Part shown: piece by piece, positions 52,868-61,528 of the stretch
How positions within the stretch are numbered: the first letter of the stretch is position 1
How the letters are laid out: each line of letters begins with the position of its first letter
Source: Poriferisocius sp965200775
Lineage (GTDB): Bacteria; Actinomycetota; Acidimicrobiia; Acidimicrobiales; Bin134
Reading direction: 5' to 3'
Length of the DNA stretch: 64,000 nucleotides
Assembly (NCBI GenBank): GCA_965200775.1
Contig: OZ241383.1
Span: 744,001 to 808,000 of the forward strand
Program-made: the position numbers and the translations under genes
The notes under the pieces: model-generated
Database searches by the model: none
What the model was told of the DNA's origin: nothing
Seen by the model: only the letters and a program-made list of their open reading frames with translations

Positions 52868-53586
52868 ATCTCGGCTATAGCGGCGACGGTGGCCGCAACG
52901 TGGGCCCGCTGGTCGGCGTCGATGGCCTCGTAGGTTTGGGCCATCCGGGTTGAGGTGATGTCCTCGGCTTGGCGGTGGCGCTCCTGCAGGGGTCCGGGGT
53001 CGGGGAAGGGCTCGCTCCAGCCAAAGAGCTGGGCCTGCTCAACGCCGGCCTGGGCGATGACAGCCTCCACCGGGGCCAGGCCCACAGCGCTGAGAGCGTG
53101 TACGTGGAACCCGAAGCGCAGCTCCCGTAGCACCTGGAGGGCGAGTCCTGCAGCGGCCACCGGGTCGTCGGGCACAGGCATGGCCCGCCAGCCGGCGTAG
53201 AGGGCCTGGCTCATCGGATCGGTTGCGTCGAACACGGCGCGGGCCGCGGTGGCGAAGTCGTCCAGGCCGTCGAGGTGGCCGAACGTCTCGGCCGCCCATC
53301 GCCCGACGCCGGTGCTGAACGCGGCGGCGGCATCGGCCGGTGAACCCTGCTCCTTGGTCTGGCTCCAGCCGATCTCGATCACAGGCGGGTTGAACAGGGC
53401 GAACGCCGACACCACCACATCGGCGGCCACGTCGCCCAGCACACCGCCCCGGCCTCCCACGTAACCGGGCAATCCGCTGAATCCTGACTCGGCCATGGCC
53501 TGGCGGGTCGTCTCGGAGAAGAAAAAGCTGCGCCCCAGGGCGCCGACGGGGGTTGCGGTGACTGCGGCCACCTCTTGTGGGGTCAT
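52855..53586 (-). CDS. SCO6745-family protein (function unknown)
   Basis: 243 residues, all-helical character, Ala-rich. Features I recognise: FFFSETTRQAMAESGFSGLP, GGVLGDVAADVVVSAFALFNPPVIE and AAGLALQVLRELRFGFHVHALSAVGL, similar to the SCO6745 family of Streptomyces. No catalytic residues can be assigned. ATG 53586 was chosen because upstream in-frame codons have no conserved character and AAAGAGC lies before it. Position 43 nt upstream of the CoA-transferase stop suggests the same operon, transcribed from 55854. Confidence 0.75.
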   Translation of the reverse strand: MTPQEVAAVTATPVGALGRSFFFSETTRQAMAESGFSGLPGYVGGRGGVLGDVAADVVVSAFALFNPPVIEIGWSQTKEQGSPADAAAAFSTGVGRWAAETFGHLDGLDDFATAARAVFDATDPMSQALYAGWRAMPVPDDPVAAAGLALQVLRELRFGFHVHALSAVGLAPVEAVIAQAGVEQAQLFGWSEPFPDPGPLQERHRQAEDITSTRMAQTYEAIDADQRAHVAATVAAIAEIALG

Positions 53587-53629
53587 TGTCTGCTCTTTCT
53601 CGTGGATGTTTCGGACGGTCGCAGCGTAG

Positions 53630-54835
53630 TCACACCAGCCCGTCGGCTTCGGCTCGGGCCAGGCGGTCGGCATCCCAGCCCAACAACTCGGCGTAGATCT
53701 CGGCATTGTGGGCTCCAACCGAGGGCCCAGGGTGGCGGATGGTGCCGGGAGTGGCACTCAACACCGGGGCGGGGGTGACCATTGGCACCCTCCCCAGCAC
53801 GTCGTGGGCCATCAGGGTGACGCTGCGGCGGGCCTGCACCTGGGCATCGGCCAGCAGGCCAGCCAGGTCGTGAACCGGGGCCACCGGTATGCGGGCATCG
53901 ACCAGAACCTCCACCGCCTCATCAAGGGAGCGCTGGGAGATCCAGTCGGCCACCAGAGCGTCGAGCTCGTCGTTGTGGGCCAGCCGGTCGTTCATGCGGG
54001 CGAACTTGGCCTGGTCCTCGGGGCCGTCCCGCCCGGCCAGGGCCAGGATGCGCTGCACCTGTCGATCGGTGGTGCCCGACAAGCACAGGTACCGGTCGTC
54101 GGCGGTTCGATAGATGTTGCGGGGCACGCCGGTCGCCAGGCGGGAACCGAACCGGGCCGGGGGCGGATCATCGCCTTCGGGGTCCCAGGCGGCCAGGGTG
54201 CTGCCCATCAGGGTCAGGATCGGCTCGTACATGGACACGTCCACGTGCTGACCACCAAGACGGTTCACATCCCGGCCGTAACACGCCACCAGCACGCCGA
54301 TGAGGCCGAAAACCCCGGTTAGGGTGTCGCCCAGGGGGATAGAGGTGAGCATGGGCGGGCCGTCGGCTTCGCCGGTCATGTGGGTGAGGCCGGCGAACGC
54401 CTCGGCCATGGTGCCCGCGCCGGGACGGTCGGCCAGCGGCCCGGTGTGCCCGTAGGGGCTGACCGACACCATGACCAGGTCGGGGTTGATGGCGTGGAGG
54501 TGCTCCCAGGTGCATTCCCAGCCTTCGAGCACTGCGGGGGAGTAGTTGTGGACCAGTACATCCACCTCGGCCACCAGCAAGCGGAGGATGTCTCGGCCTT
54601 CGGGCCGGTTCAGGTCGCAGGTGATGACCCGCTTGTTGCGCGACACCATGGCCCACACCAACGACTCCCCGCTGCGGCTGGCCCCGATGCGGCGCAGGGC
54701 CTCGCCCGAAGGCGGTTCCACCTTGATGACATCGGCCCCGAAGTCGCCAAGGAAGGTGGCCACTTGGGGAGCGGCCAGAAACGACGAGATATCCAGCACT
54801 CGCAGGCCGTCCAAGGCACCCGTGGGTTCGGTCAT
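53630..54835 (-). CDS. CaiB/BaiF family III CoA-transferase
   Basis: 401 residues. LDGLRVLDISSFLAAPQVAT, FLGDFGADVIKVEPPSGEAL and the catalytic-region segment RNKRVITCDLNRPEGRDILR are hallmarks; the Asp nucleophile is expected about residue 160-170, in IGVLVAC-flanking sequence or in MVSVSPYGHTG nearby (not resolved). It transfers CoA between carboxylates. Start ATG 54835 overlaps the 2-hydroxyacid dehydrogenase stop (ATGA). Confidence 0.87.
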   Translation of the reverse strand: MTEPTGALDGLRVLDISSFLAAPQVATFLGDFGADVIKVEPPSGEALRRIGASRSGESLVWAMVSRNKRVITCDLNRPEGRDILRLLVAEVDVLVHNYSPAVLEGWECTWEHLHAINPDLVMVSVSPYGHTGPLADRPGAGTMAEAFAGLTHMTGEADGPPMLTSIPLGDTLTGVFGLIGVLVACYGRDVNRLGGQHVDVSMYEPILTLMGSTLAAWDPEGDDPPPARFGSRLATGVPRNIYRTADDRYLCLSGTTDRQVQRILALAGRDGPEDQAKFARMNDRLAHNDELDALVADWISQRSLDEAVEVLVDARIPVAPVHDLAGLLADAQVQARRSVTLMAHDVLGRVPMVTPAPVLSATPGTIRHPGPSVGAHNAEIYAELLGWDADRLARAEADGLV

Positions 54836-55854
54836 TGCCGACCCTGGGCAAAGGGAAGGTTGGAGATGGTCAGCTCCATGGTCGTGACCTCGTGGATGAG
54901 AGGCTCGCCGGCCAGCAACCGGCGCAGGTTGTTGCAGAACAGCTCGGCTCCTCGCTCCCACCGCCCCAGGCCTCCTCCCGACGAGTGGGGGGTCATCACC
55001 ACCTTGGGGTGGGTCCAGAACCGGTGGCCCGACTCCAGCGGCTCGGTGTTGAATACATCGAGGATCGCCACACCGAGGTCGCCGTCATCGAGAGCCTCGA
55101 GGAGGGCCTCGTCGTCCACCAGCTTGCCCCGGGCTACATTCACCAACACCGCTCCCGGCTTCATGGCTGCAAAGAAGCGGTCGTCGGCCAAGCCCTCGGT
55201 TTGCGGGGTGGCCGGTGCGGCCAGCACCACCACGTCGGCATCGGGCAGGGCTTCGATGACCTCGGAGGGCGAGATCATGGAGTCCACCGGCTCGTTGCCG
55301 GTCGGGTTGCGACGGACCCCGGTCACGTGAGCCTCGAACGCCCGGGCACGGCGGGCCACCTCGGCGCCGATGGCCCCCAGCCCGACGATCAACCAGCGCG
55401 ACCGCCACACCTCCGCGAAATTGTGGTGCTCCCACCGGCCGGCGTCTCGAGCAACCCGCCACCGGCCGGCCTCCTGGAACACATCGAGCACCGCTCGCAA
55501 CACGTACTCGGCGATGGGAATGGCGGTGAGGTGGGCGTTGCACAACCGAACCCCCCGCCCCATCAGACGGTCGTAGGCCTCGAGGTCCACCCCGGCGGCA
55601 GCCGACTGGAGCCAGCGGAAGCCCGGAGCCCCCTCCACGATCTCGAAGAACCGGTCGAGGAGCCCGCCGAAGAAGAAGTCGCTGGACAACCAGGCCACCT
55701 CAGGTTCGGCGTCGGATGGTCCGATCAGCGTGCCGTAGTCGGCAAGAGTCAACCATCGGAGCTCAAGGGCGTGGTTCTCGAGGACGTCGTTCTCAAGGGC
55801 ATCGAAATGGTGGCGGTGACGCTCATGGGAGGTCTCGCTCACCAAAACGAACAC
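54832..55854 (-). CDS. D-isomer-specific 2-hydroxyacid dehydrogenase
   Basis: 340 residues. The NAD-binding domain has LIVGLGAIGAEVARRARAFE, LPDADVVVLAAPATPQTEGL and KPGAVLVNVARGKLVDDEAL, with the Arg of the dyad in VNVARG and the Glu in DVFNTEP. The usual catalytic His is present in TPHSSGG. GTG 55854 is set by the leaderless -10 box. Physiological substrate unknown; the neighbouring CoA-transferase and synthetase suggest 2-hydroxy acid activation or oxidation. Confidence 0.87.
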   Translation of the reverse strand: MFVLVSETSHERHRHHFDALENDVLENHALELRWLTLADYGTLIGPSDAEPEVAWLSSDFFFGGLLDRFFEIVEGAPGFRWLQSAAAGVDLEAYDRLMGRGVRLCNAHLTAIPIAEYVLRAVLDVFQEAGRWRVARDAGRWEHHNFAEVWRSRWLIVGLGAIGAEVARRARAFEAHVTGVRRNPTGNEPVDSMISPSEVIEALPDADVVVLAAPATPQTEGLADDRFFAAMKPGAVLVNVARGKLVDDEALLEALDDGDLGVAILDVFNTEPLESGHRFWTHPKVVMTPHSSGGGLGRWERGAELFCNNLRRLLAGEPLIHEVTTMELTISNLPFAQGRQ

Positions 55855-55866
55855 CCGGAGATCATA
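55855..55866 (-). promoter_or_regulatory. leaderless -10 box (TATGAT, 6 nt before GTG, minus strand)
   Basis: On the minus strand TATGAT (55866-55861) is a strong -10 and ends 6 nt before GTG 55854. Confidence 0.5.
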
Positions 55867-55991
55867 CGGCGGTCTTCCAGCCTGATGCACTGGGCAGGAT
55901 CCAGGCCAACGGCAAGGCCGAGTAGCGGACAGGGGCGGCAGGCGGTTTGGCTTAAGTCCGAACCGAGCGCCCCTGTAGCCTGAGAGGAGCT

Positions 55992-56657
55992 GTGGAAAAT
56001 GCCGTCCGGCTCCGGGCCGCTGTGACGATTCTGGGGCGGTTTCCCGCCCTGGCCGGGGTTGATCTCGATATCTCGCCGGGGGAGATCGTCCTGCTGCAGG
56101 GTCCCAACGGCGCGGGCAAGACCACCCTGTTGCGGGTTTGCGCAGGGCTGGCACCCCTTGCCTCAGGGCAGGGATGGGTGCTGGGACACGATCTGTCGAA
56201 CGAACGCCGCCTGGTACGTCGGCGGGTAGCGTTGCTGGGCCACAGCACCGGGCTGTACGACGATCTGACAGTGGTGGAGAACGTGGACTTCTGGGCTCGG
56301 GCCACCGGCGGCTCCCGAGCCGAGGTGGACGCTGCCCTGGAGCAGCTCTCGCTCACCGGTCGGTTGGCCGACACCCGTGTTCGGCGGCTCTCGGCCGGCC
56401 AGCGCCGCCGTGCCTCGATTGCATCGTTGGTGGTTCGCCGCCCCGAGTTGTGGCTCCTCGACGAGCCCCACGCCGGGTTGGACCAGCAGTCGCGAGACAC
56501 GGTGGACAAGCTGGTGCGGGGCGCGGCGACCGCCGGGGCGACGGTGATGATGGCCTCCCACGAGCTCGAACGCATCAGGACCCTGGCCCCCCGCGTGATG
56601 ACCATGGCCGGCGGTGGGCTCCGCCACGAGGGCGAGGAGAACAGCCGTGTTTCGTGA
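55992..56657 (+). CDS. ccmA: cytochrome c maturation ABC ATPase CcmA
   Basis: 221 residues. Walker A QGPNGAGKTTLL near residue 38, LSAGQRRRASIASLV signature, Walker B LWLLDEPHAGLD, H-loop ASHE. CcmA uses ATP to release holo-CcmE from CcmCD in the System I pathway. GTG 55992 follows GAGAGGAG. First gene of an operon extending to 63185. The last 11 nt overlap ccmB. Confidence 0.92.
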   Translation: MENAVRLRAAVTILGRFPALAGVDLDISPGEIVLLQGPNGAGKTTLLRVCAGLAPLASGQGWVLGHDLSNERRLVRRRVALLGHSTGLYDDLTVVENVDFWARATGGSRAEVDAALEQLSLTGRLADTRVRRLSAGQRRRASIASLVVRRPELWLLDEPHAGLDQQSRDTVDKLVRGAATAGATVMMASHELERIRTLAPRVMTMAGGGLRHEGEENSRVS

Positions 56658-57315
56658 CGCGTTGCTGATCGCGGGTAAGGACCTGCGGATCGAGATGCGG
56701 TCGCGGGTGGGGGTCAACCAGATCGCCCCGTTCGCGGTGACCGTTTTGGTGCTGTTCGGGTTCGCCTTGGACACCGACCACCAGGCCCTGCGCACCTACG
56801 CCCCGGGCCTGTTCTGGATAACCGTGCTTTTGGCCGCACTGTTGGCCATTGGGCGCTCGTTCACGGTGGACCTGGCAGACGGGGCCACCGACAGGCTGCT
56901 GCTGACCGGGATCGACCCTGTTGCGGTGTTCGGGGGCAAGGCGGCGGCAATCGCTTTGCAGCTCGTGGCGCTGGAGGTGGTACTCGGGGTGGGGGTGGTG
57001 CTGCTGTTCGACGTGACCGTGCATCGGTTCGGCTTGCTGGTGTGCGCCGGCCTGGCTGCGGCGTTGGGTGTGGCCGCGGCGGGCACGCTGTACGGTGCGC
57101 TGGTGGCCGGGCTCGGGATGCGGGAAACCCTGCTTCCCATCTTGCTCTTGCCGGTGGTGGCACCTGTGCTCATCGGCGCCACCCGGGCCTTCCAGGACTC
57201 CTTCGGCGTGGCCGGAGCGGAAGGCTGGGCCTGGTTGGGCTTACTGGCGGGATTCGCCGCAATCTATGCGGTGTTCGGAGCGTTGAGTTACGGCGTGTTG
57301 TTGGAGGAGGCTTAG
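56647..57315 (+). CDS. ccmB: heme exporter permease CcmB
   Basis: 222 residues with six hydrophobic segments (IAPFAVTVLVLFGFALD, FWITVLLAALLAIGRSF, ALQLVALEVVLGVGVVLLFD and so on). The N-terminal ALLIAGKDLRIEMRSR is the CcmB signature and the LLPILLLPVVAPVLIGATRA segment its usual core. It is the membrane partner of CcmA. GTG 56647 was chosen for its GAGGAG ribosome site. Confidence 0.9.
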   Translation: MFRDALLIAGKDLRIEMRSRVGVNQIAPFAVTVLVLFGFALDTDHQALRTYAPGLFWITVLLAALLAIGRSFTVDLADGATDRLLLTGIDPVAVFGGKAAAIALQLVALEVVLGVGVVLLFDVTVHRFGLLVCAGLAAALGVAAAGTLYGALVAGLGMRETLLPILLLPVVAPVLIGATRAFQDSFGVAGAEGWAWLGLLAGFAAIYAVFGALSYGVLLEEA

Positions 57316-57318
57316 AAG

Positions 57319-58068
57319 GTGGAAAGCACCTCATCGAAGGCCACCCGGGTGCTGGGCTGGCTGGCGCTGGCCGGGTTCGCGGTACTTGTGGCGCTGGCCT
57401 TCGCCTGGGTGCCCGAGGACACCCGGATCACCGACGATGGCGACGTGGTGGGCCAGTTCGACGCCGTGCGGCTCATGTTCGTCCACGTGCCATCGGCCAT
57501 CTTGTCGTACACCGGGTTCGGGCTCACGTTCGTGGCCAGCGTGGCCTACCTGAGATGGCGCACCGACTGGTGGGACATCATGGCCCACTCGTCGGCAGAA
57601 ATCGGGGCCGTGTTCGGGGTGCTCACCCTGGTCACCGGGTCCATCTGGGGCCGACCCACCTGGCAGACCTGGTGGGAATGGGGGGATGTACGGCTGGTGA
57701 CCACCCTGACCATGGTGCTGGTGTTCATCGGATACCTGGCAGTGCGACGCATTCCCGCCGATGCCGCGGCGCAAGCCCGCCGATCGGCTGTGATCGCCCT
57801 GGTGGGCGCGGCGAACATCGTGATCGTGAACCGGTCGGTAGACTGGTGGGAGAACCGCACCCTTCACCAGCAGTCCACTCTCATCGCCCGCAAGATCCGC
57901 GACGAAACCCTGTTCACGCTGTCGTTCTCGTTCGGGGTGGGCTTGGTGCTGTTCACCTGGCTTCTTCTGCACCGGTTCCGGCTGGCCTACCTCGAGCGTC
58001 AGATCGAGCAGCACGAGGTTGACGAAGCCCTGGCCGAGCGCCGGGCCGAAGCCGAGGTCGCACCATGA
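57319..58068 (+). CDS. ccmC: cytochrome c maturation protein CcmC
   Basis: 249 residues with six membrane segments. Heme-handling elements: VRLMFVHVPSAI (H58-like), TLVTGSIWGRPTWQTWWEWGDVRL which holds the Trp-rich periplasmic motif of the WWD family, and the final segment VGLVLFTWLLLHRFRLAYLE. It loads heme on CcmE. Position between ccmB and ccmD follows the canonical order. The start is GTG 57319, 3 nt after the ccmB stop, with ribosome site GAGGAGG. Confidence 0.93.
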   Translation: MESTSSKATRVLGWLALAGFAVLVALAFAWVPEDTRITDDGDVVGQFDAVRLMFVHVPSAILSYTGFGLTFVASVAYLRWRTDWWDIMAHSSAEIGAVFGVLTLVTGSIWGRPTWQTWWEWGDVRLVTTLTMVLVFIGYLAVRRIPADAAAQARRSAVIALVGAANIVIVNRSVDWWENRTLHQQSTLIARKIRDETLFTLSFSFGVGLVLFTWLLLHRFRLAYLERQIEQHEVDEALAERRAEAEVAP

Positions 58069-58102
58069 ACAGAACTAACGGATTGATCCGGGGGAGGCGG
58101 CC

Positions 58103-58252
58103 ATGACCCATATCGGCTATCTGGTGGCGGGATGGAGCATCACCGTGGCCGCGGTGGGGGTTTACGCCGGGTGGGTGCTGATGAGGGGACGGGCCCTGAG
58201 TCGGAAGGTGCCCAAGAACCGGCGGCGGTGGATGGCCCCCGAAGAACGATGA
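58103..58252 (+). CDS. ccmD: small membrane protein CcmD
   Basis: 49 codons from ATG 58103 to TGA 58250-58252. One hydrophobic segment (LVAGWSITVAAVGVYAGWVL, about 7-26) is followed by a basic tail (RGRALSRKVPKNRRR), the CcmD layout, in which the helix spans the membrane and the tail stays cytoplasmic. It lies between ccmC and ccmE and overlaps ccmE by ATGA. Ribosome site GGGGGAGG precedes it. A 13-codon frame at 58065 links the ccmC stop to this start. Confidence 0.8.
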   Translation: MTHIGYLVAGWSITVAAVGVYAGWVLMRGRALSRKVPKNRRRWMAPEER

Positions 58253-58800
58253 GCGACAACCCCAACGCCCAAGCATCCCCCGTCGAGGCGCCGGTGGACC
58301 TCACCCCCCGTCCACCCCGTGCCGCTCGCCGGGGGGCCCGCAGGTGGATACCGGTGCTGATCGCCGCAGTGGTTGTGCTGGCCATCGGGTTCGTGCTTTG
58401 GAGAGCCCTGGCCGACGCCACCCTGGTGTTTCGCGAGGTTGACGAAGCGGTTGAGCGGAGGGAGGAGCTGGGCGATGACCGGTTCAGGATGATCGGCTCG
58501 CCGGTGAGCGGCACGGTACGCGAGGTCACCCTTCCCGACGGCCGGCCCGCGGTGGCCTTCTCGGTAACCCTCGACAGGGTGACAGCCGACGTGGTCCACA
58601 CCGGAGCGCTGTCGGACCAGTTCCAACCCGAGGTGCCGGTGGTGATCGACGGTTACTGGGTGCGAAGCGATGACTACCCCAGCCGGGCCGACGACGGCTG
58701 GTATTTCTCCAGCGACCGTATGCTGGTCAAGCACGACAACGACTACCGGGTGGAGAACCAGGAGCGCATCGACGACGCCGAACAGCGCGGGCAGTACTGA
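58249..58800 (+). CDS. ccmE: heme chaperone CcmE
   Basis: 183 residues. One N-terminal membrane helix (WIPVLIAAVVVLAIGFVLW, about 36-54), then the beta-barrel; the heme-binding His sits in MLVKHDNDYRVE, matching the family LxKHDExY. It has an ATG start at 58249 overlapping ccmD. The C-terminal tail is short compared with proteobacterial CcmE. Confidence 0.9.
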   Translation: MSDNPNAQASPVEAPVDLTPRPPRAARRGARRWIPVLIAAVVVLAIGFVLWRALADATLVFREVDEAVERREELGDDRFRMIGSPVSGTVREVTLPDGRPAVAFSVTLDRVTADVVHTGALSDQFQPEVPVVIDGYWVRSDDYPSRADDGWYFSSDRMLVKHDNDYRVENQERIDDAEQRGQY

Positions 58801-58823
58801 AACCGGGTTGAGGGCAGCTCGCG

Positions 58824-60788
58824 GTGAACATCACCCTCGGAGTTCTAGGTATCGCCATTGCGATGACGGCGGCCGCCCTGGGGGTGTTCATGGTGGCCAC
58901 CCGGCGTCCGGGCCAGATAAAGGCGTGCGCCTGGCTCGTATTCGGCGGTGCCGCTCTGTCGGTGCTGGCCATGGAGCGGGCCCTCATCACCAGGGACTTC
59001 TCGGTGTCCTACGTGGCGGCCAACGGCAGTCACGCCACCCCTCCGCTGTTCAACATCGCCACCCTGTGGGCCGCTCTGGAGGGCTCGATCCTGCTGTGGG
59101 CCCTCATTCTGGCCGGGTACCTGGTGGTGGTGGTCACCAAGTTCCGCCGCCGCCTCGACGACCCGCTGGTGGGGTGGGCCATGGCGGTGCTGTTCACCGT
59201 CGCCCTGTTCTTCTTCGTGCTGATGTTCAACTGGCCGAACCTCGACCTGGCTCAACCGTTCCGCAGGGTGGAGGTGCCGCCGGGGTTCGACGGTCCCGGC
59301 CCCAACCCGCTGCTTCAGAACCACTGGCTCATGGCCGTCCACCCACCGATGCTGTACCTGGGTTACGTGGGGTTCACCGTGCCTTTCGCCTTCGCTGTGG
59401 CGGCGCTGGCCACCGGCCGTCTCGGGGAGGGCTGGCTGATCGAAACCCGCCGGTGGACCCTGTTCGCCTGGGCGTTTCTCACCGCGGGCATCATCCTGGG
59501 GGCGTGGTGGTCGTGGGATGTTCTGGGCTGGGGCGGCTACTGGGGGTGGGACCCGGTGGAGAACGTCTCGCTGCTGCCGTGGCTCACCGGAACCGCCTAC
59601 CTGCACTCGGTGATGGTGCAGGAACGGCGGGGGATGCTGCGGGTGTGGAACCTGTCTTTGGTGTGCGCCACATTCGCTCTCACCATCCTGGGCACGTTTT
59701 TGACCCGCTCGGGGCTGGTGGACTCGGTCCACGCCTTCTCGGCTGATGCGGTGGGCCCTGCCCTGCTGGTGTTCTTCGCCCTGGTGGTGGTGGTCACCGT
59801 GGGGCTCATCGCCTGGCGGGGCGACCGTCTCCGCTCGCCGGGGCAGATCGACTCCGCTCTGTCGAGGGAGGCCTCGTTCTTGGCCAACAACCTGCTGTTC
59901 GGGGTGTTCGCCTTCGTGGTGCTGCTGGGAACGGTGTTCCCGCTGATCGTGGAGAGCCTCAACGGCGATCGGATCAGCGTGGGCACCCCGTTCTTCGACC
60001 GCATGACCATGCCGGTTGGGTTGCTGCTGCTGTTTCTGATGGCCGTGGCCCCGGTGCTGCCGTGGCGCAAGACCACCACCGAGAGGTTGTCGCAGCGTCT
60101 GTTATGGCCGAGCTGGGCGGGGGTGGCCGGGCTGCTGGTGGCTCTACTGGTGGGGGCTCGAGGATTGGCACCGCTGCTGGCGTTCTGCCTGGCCGGTTTC
60201 GCGGGGGGCGCCGCGGTGCGCCAGTTGGTGTTGGCTGCCCGGCGGCAGGGGTGGAGGGGTTTTGTGGGCCGGGCCAACGGCGGCATGGTGGTTCACCTCG
60301 GGGTGGTGGTGGTAGCGGTGGCCCTTGCGGCCAGCAACAGCTACCTGCACCAGAGCGAGCTGACCGTCGACCCGGGGGAGACGGCCTACGTCAGCGGGCA
60401 CGAGATCACCTACCTGGGCACCCAGGAGAAGGTGTTCGACAACAAGACGACCATCGAGGCGGTGGTTCTGGTGGACGGCTCTCCGGTTCGACCGGGGGTG
60501 AGCCGGTTCGCCAACGGCGGCGTGGTTCGCACCCCCGGCACCCGGTCGTCGCCCATACGGGACATCCAGGTGGCGGTGTTGGACCTGCCCGATGGACCCG
60601 GAGGCCCGGCGGGGGTGCGAGTGACCGTCCAACCGCTCACCCTGTGGCTGTGGATCGGTGGCGGCATCATGCTGGCCGGAGCTGTCCTGTCGGCGTTCCC
60701 CGGTCGGCGTCGGCGCACGCCCACCATGGCGGTGTCCGCCCCGGTGCCGGGGGTGCCCCTCAGAGAAACCGGGGTGGGAGTTGCCTGA
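58824..60788 (+). CDS. ccmF: cytochrome c heme lyase subunit CcmF
   Basis: 654 residues with about fourteen membrane segments. The WWD-type heme loop is GGYWGWDPVENVSLLPWLTG, and there are conserved histidines nearby (AYLHSVMVQ). Residues about 495-600 form an external domain (LHQSELTVDPGETAYVSGHE). GTG 58824 follows GAGGGCAGC. It attaches heme to apocytochrome c with CcmG/CcmH. Confidence 0.93.
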   Translation: MNITLGVLGIAIAMTAAALGVFMVATRRPGQIKACAWLVFGGAALSVLAMERALITRDFSVSYVAANGSHATPPLFNIATLWAALEGSILLWALILAGYLVVVVTKFRRRLDDPLVGWAMAVLFTVALFFFVLMFNWPNLDLAQPFRRVEVPPGFDGPGPNPLLQNHWLMAVHPPMLYLGYVGFTVPFAFAVAALATGRLGEGWLIETRRWTLFAWAFLTAGIILGAWWSWDVLGWGGYWGWDPVENVSLLPWLTGTAYLHSVMVQERRGMLRVWNLSLVCATFALTILGTFLTRSGLVDSVHAFSADAVGPALLVFFALVVVVTVGLIAWRGDRLRSPGQIDSALSREASFLANNLLFGVFAFVVLLGTVFPLIVESLNGDRISVGTPFFDRMTMPVGLLLLFLMAVAPVLPWRKTTTERLSQRLLWPSWAGVAGLLVALLVGARGLAPLLAFCLAGFAGGAAVRQLVLAARRQGWRGFVGRANGGMVVHLGVVVVAVALAASNSYLHQSELTVDPGETAYVSGHEITYLGTQEKVFDNKTTIEAVVLVDGSPVRPGVSRFANGGVVRTPGTRSSPIRDIQVAVLDLPDGPGGPAGVRVTVQPLTLWLWIGGGIMLAGAVLSAFPGRRRRTPTMAVSAPVPGVPLRETGVGVA

Positions 60789-60822
60789 GCTGTCCTCGAA
60801 CTCCGGCGCCAACGCGGAGGGG

Positions 60823-61380
60823 ATGGAAAAGTCCCGGCCGGCTCCCGGCGTGGTTCGATCCCGACCCGTTCGACTGGCGGTGCTAGCCGTGGGGGTGCTG
60901 GCTGCAGCGCTGATCACCGTGTTCGCGTTGTCGGACCGGGGGAGGGGATCGCCGCCGGTGCCCGTGTACGCTCCCGAGTTCGCCGGGGAGACCCTGGACG
61001 GGGGCCGGTTCAATATGGCCGAGCAGCGGGGGCGCTGGGTGGTGGTGAACTTCTTCTCCACCTGGTGCGTGCAATGCGTGGTAGAGCACCCCGAACTGGT
61101 GGCGTTTCACGACCGCTACCGGGACAACCCCGAGGTGCGGCTGGTGAGCGTGGTGTTCCAGGACGATGCCGAGGCCATCGCCGGGTTCTTCGCCGAGCGG
61201 GGGGGAGACTGGCCGGTTGTGATGACCGGGACGGGCCAGATCGCCATCGACTTCGGGGTGACCGCTGTGCCCGAGACTTACCTGGTTGCCCCCGGCGGGC
61301 GGGTGGCGTCCAAGTTCACCGGCGGGGTGACCCTCCACGGTTTGGAGGCTGAGATATCACGCCTGGGAGCAGGGGCGTGA
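60823..61380 (+). CDS. ccmG: thiol:disulfide interchange protein CcmG (TlpA-like)
   Basis: 185 residues. One N-terminal signal-anchor (VRLAVLAVGVLAAALITVFAL), then thioredoxin fold with active-site WCVQC in FFSTWCVQCVVEHPEL and the cis-Pro segment VTAVPETYLV. ATG 60823 was chosen for its GCGGAGGGG ribosome site; upstream codons overlap ccmF. The stop is GTGA, repeated downstream as a tandem duplication. Confidence 0.9.
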   Translation: MEKSRPAPGVVRSRPVRLAVLAVGVLAAALITVFALSDRGRGSPPVPVYAPEFAGETLDGGRFNMAEQRGRWVVVNFFSTWCVQCVVEHPELVAFHDRYRDNPEVRLVSVVFQDDAEAIAGFFAERGGDWPVVMTGTGQIAIDFGVTAVPETYLVAPGGRVASKFTGGVTLHGLEAEISRLGAGA

Positions 61381-61528
61381 TTGCCGAAGGCCGCCGAAGA
61401 GTGGCCGGTGCTGTCCCTGTATTGCCTGGGAGCAGGGGCGTGATTGCCGAAGGCCGCCGAAAGGTCGTGCTGCCCCTGTATTGCCTGGGAGCAGGGGCGT
61501 GATTGCCGAAGGTCGCCGAAGAATGGCC
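61361..61528 (+). repeat. three tandem copies of the ccmG/ccmH junction
   Basis: GCCTGGGAGCAGGGGCGTGA, the end of ccmG with its GTGA, recurs at 61361, 61424 and 61483 (periods 63 and 59 bp), each followed by ATTGCCGAAGG and a copy of the ccmH start. GTG 61377 opens a 41-codon frame running through the copies to a TGA at 61500-61502, overlapping the ccmH GTG at 61499. Unequal periods mean one copy lost four bases. Confidence 0.92.
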
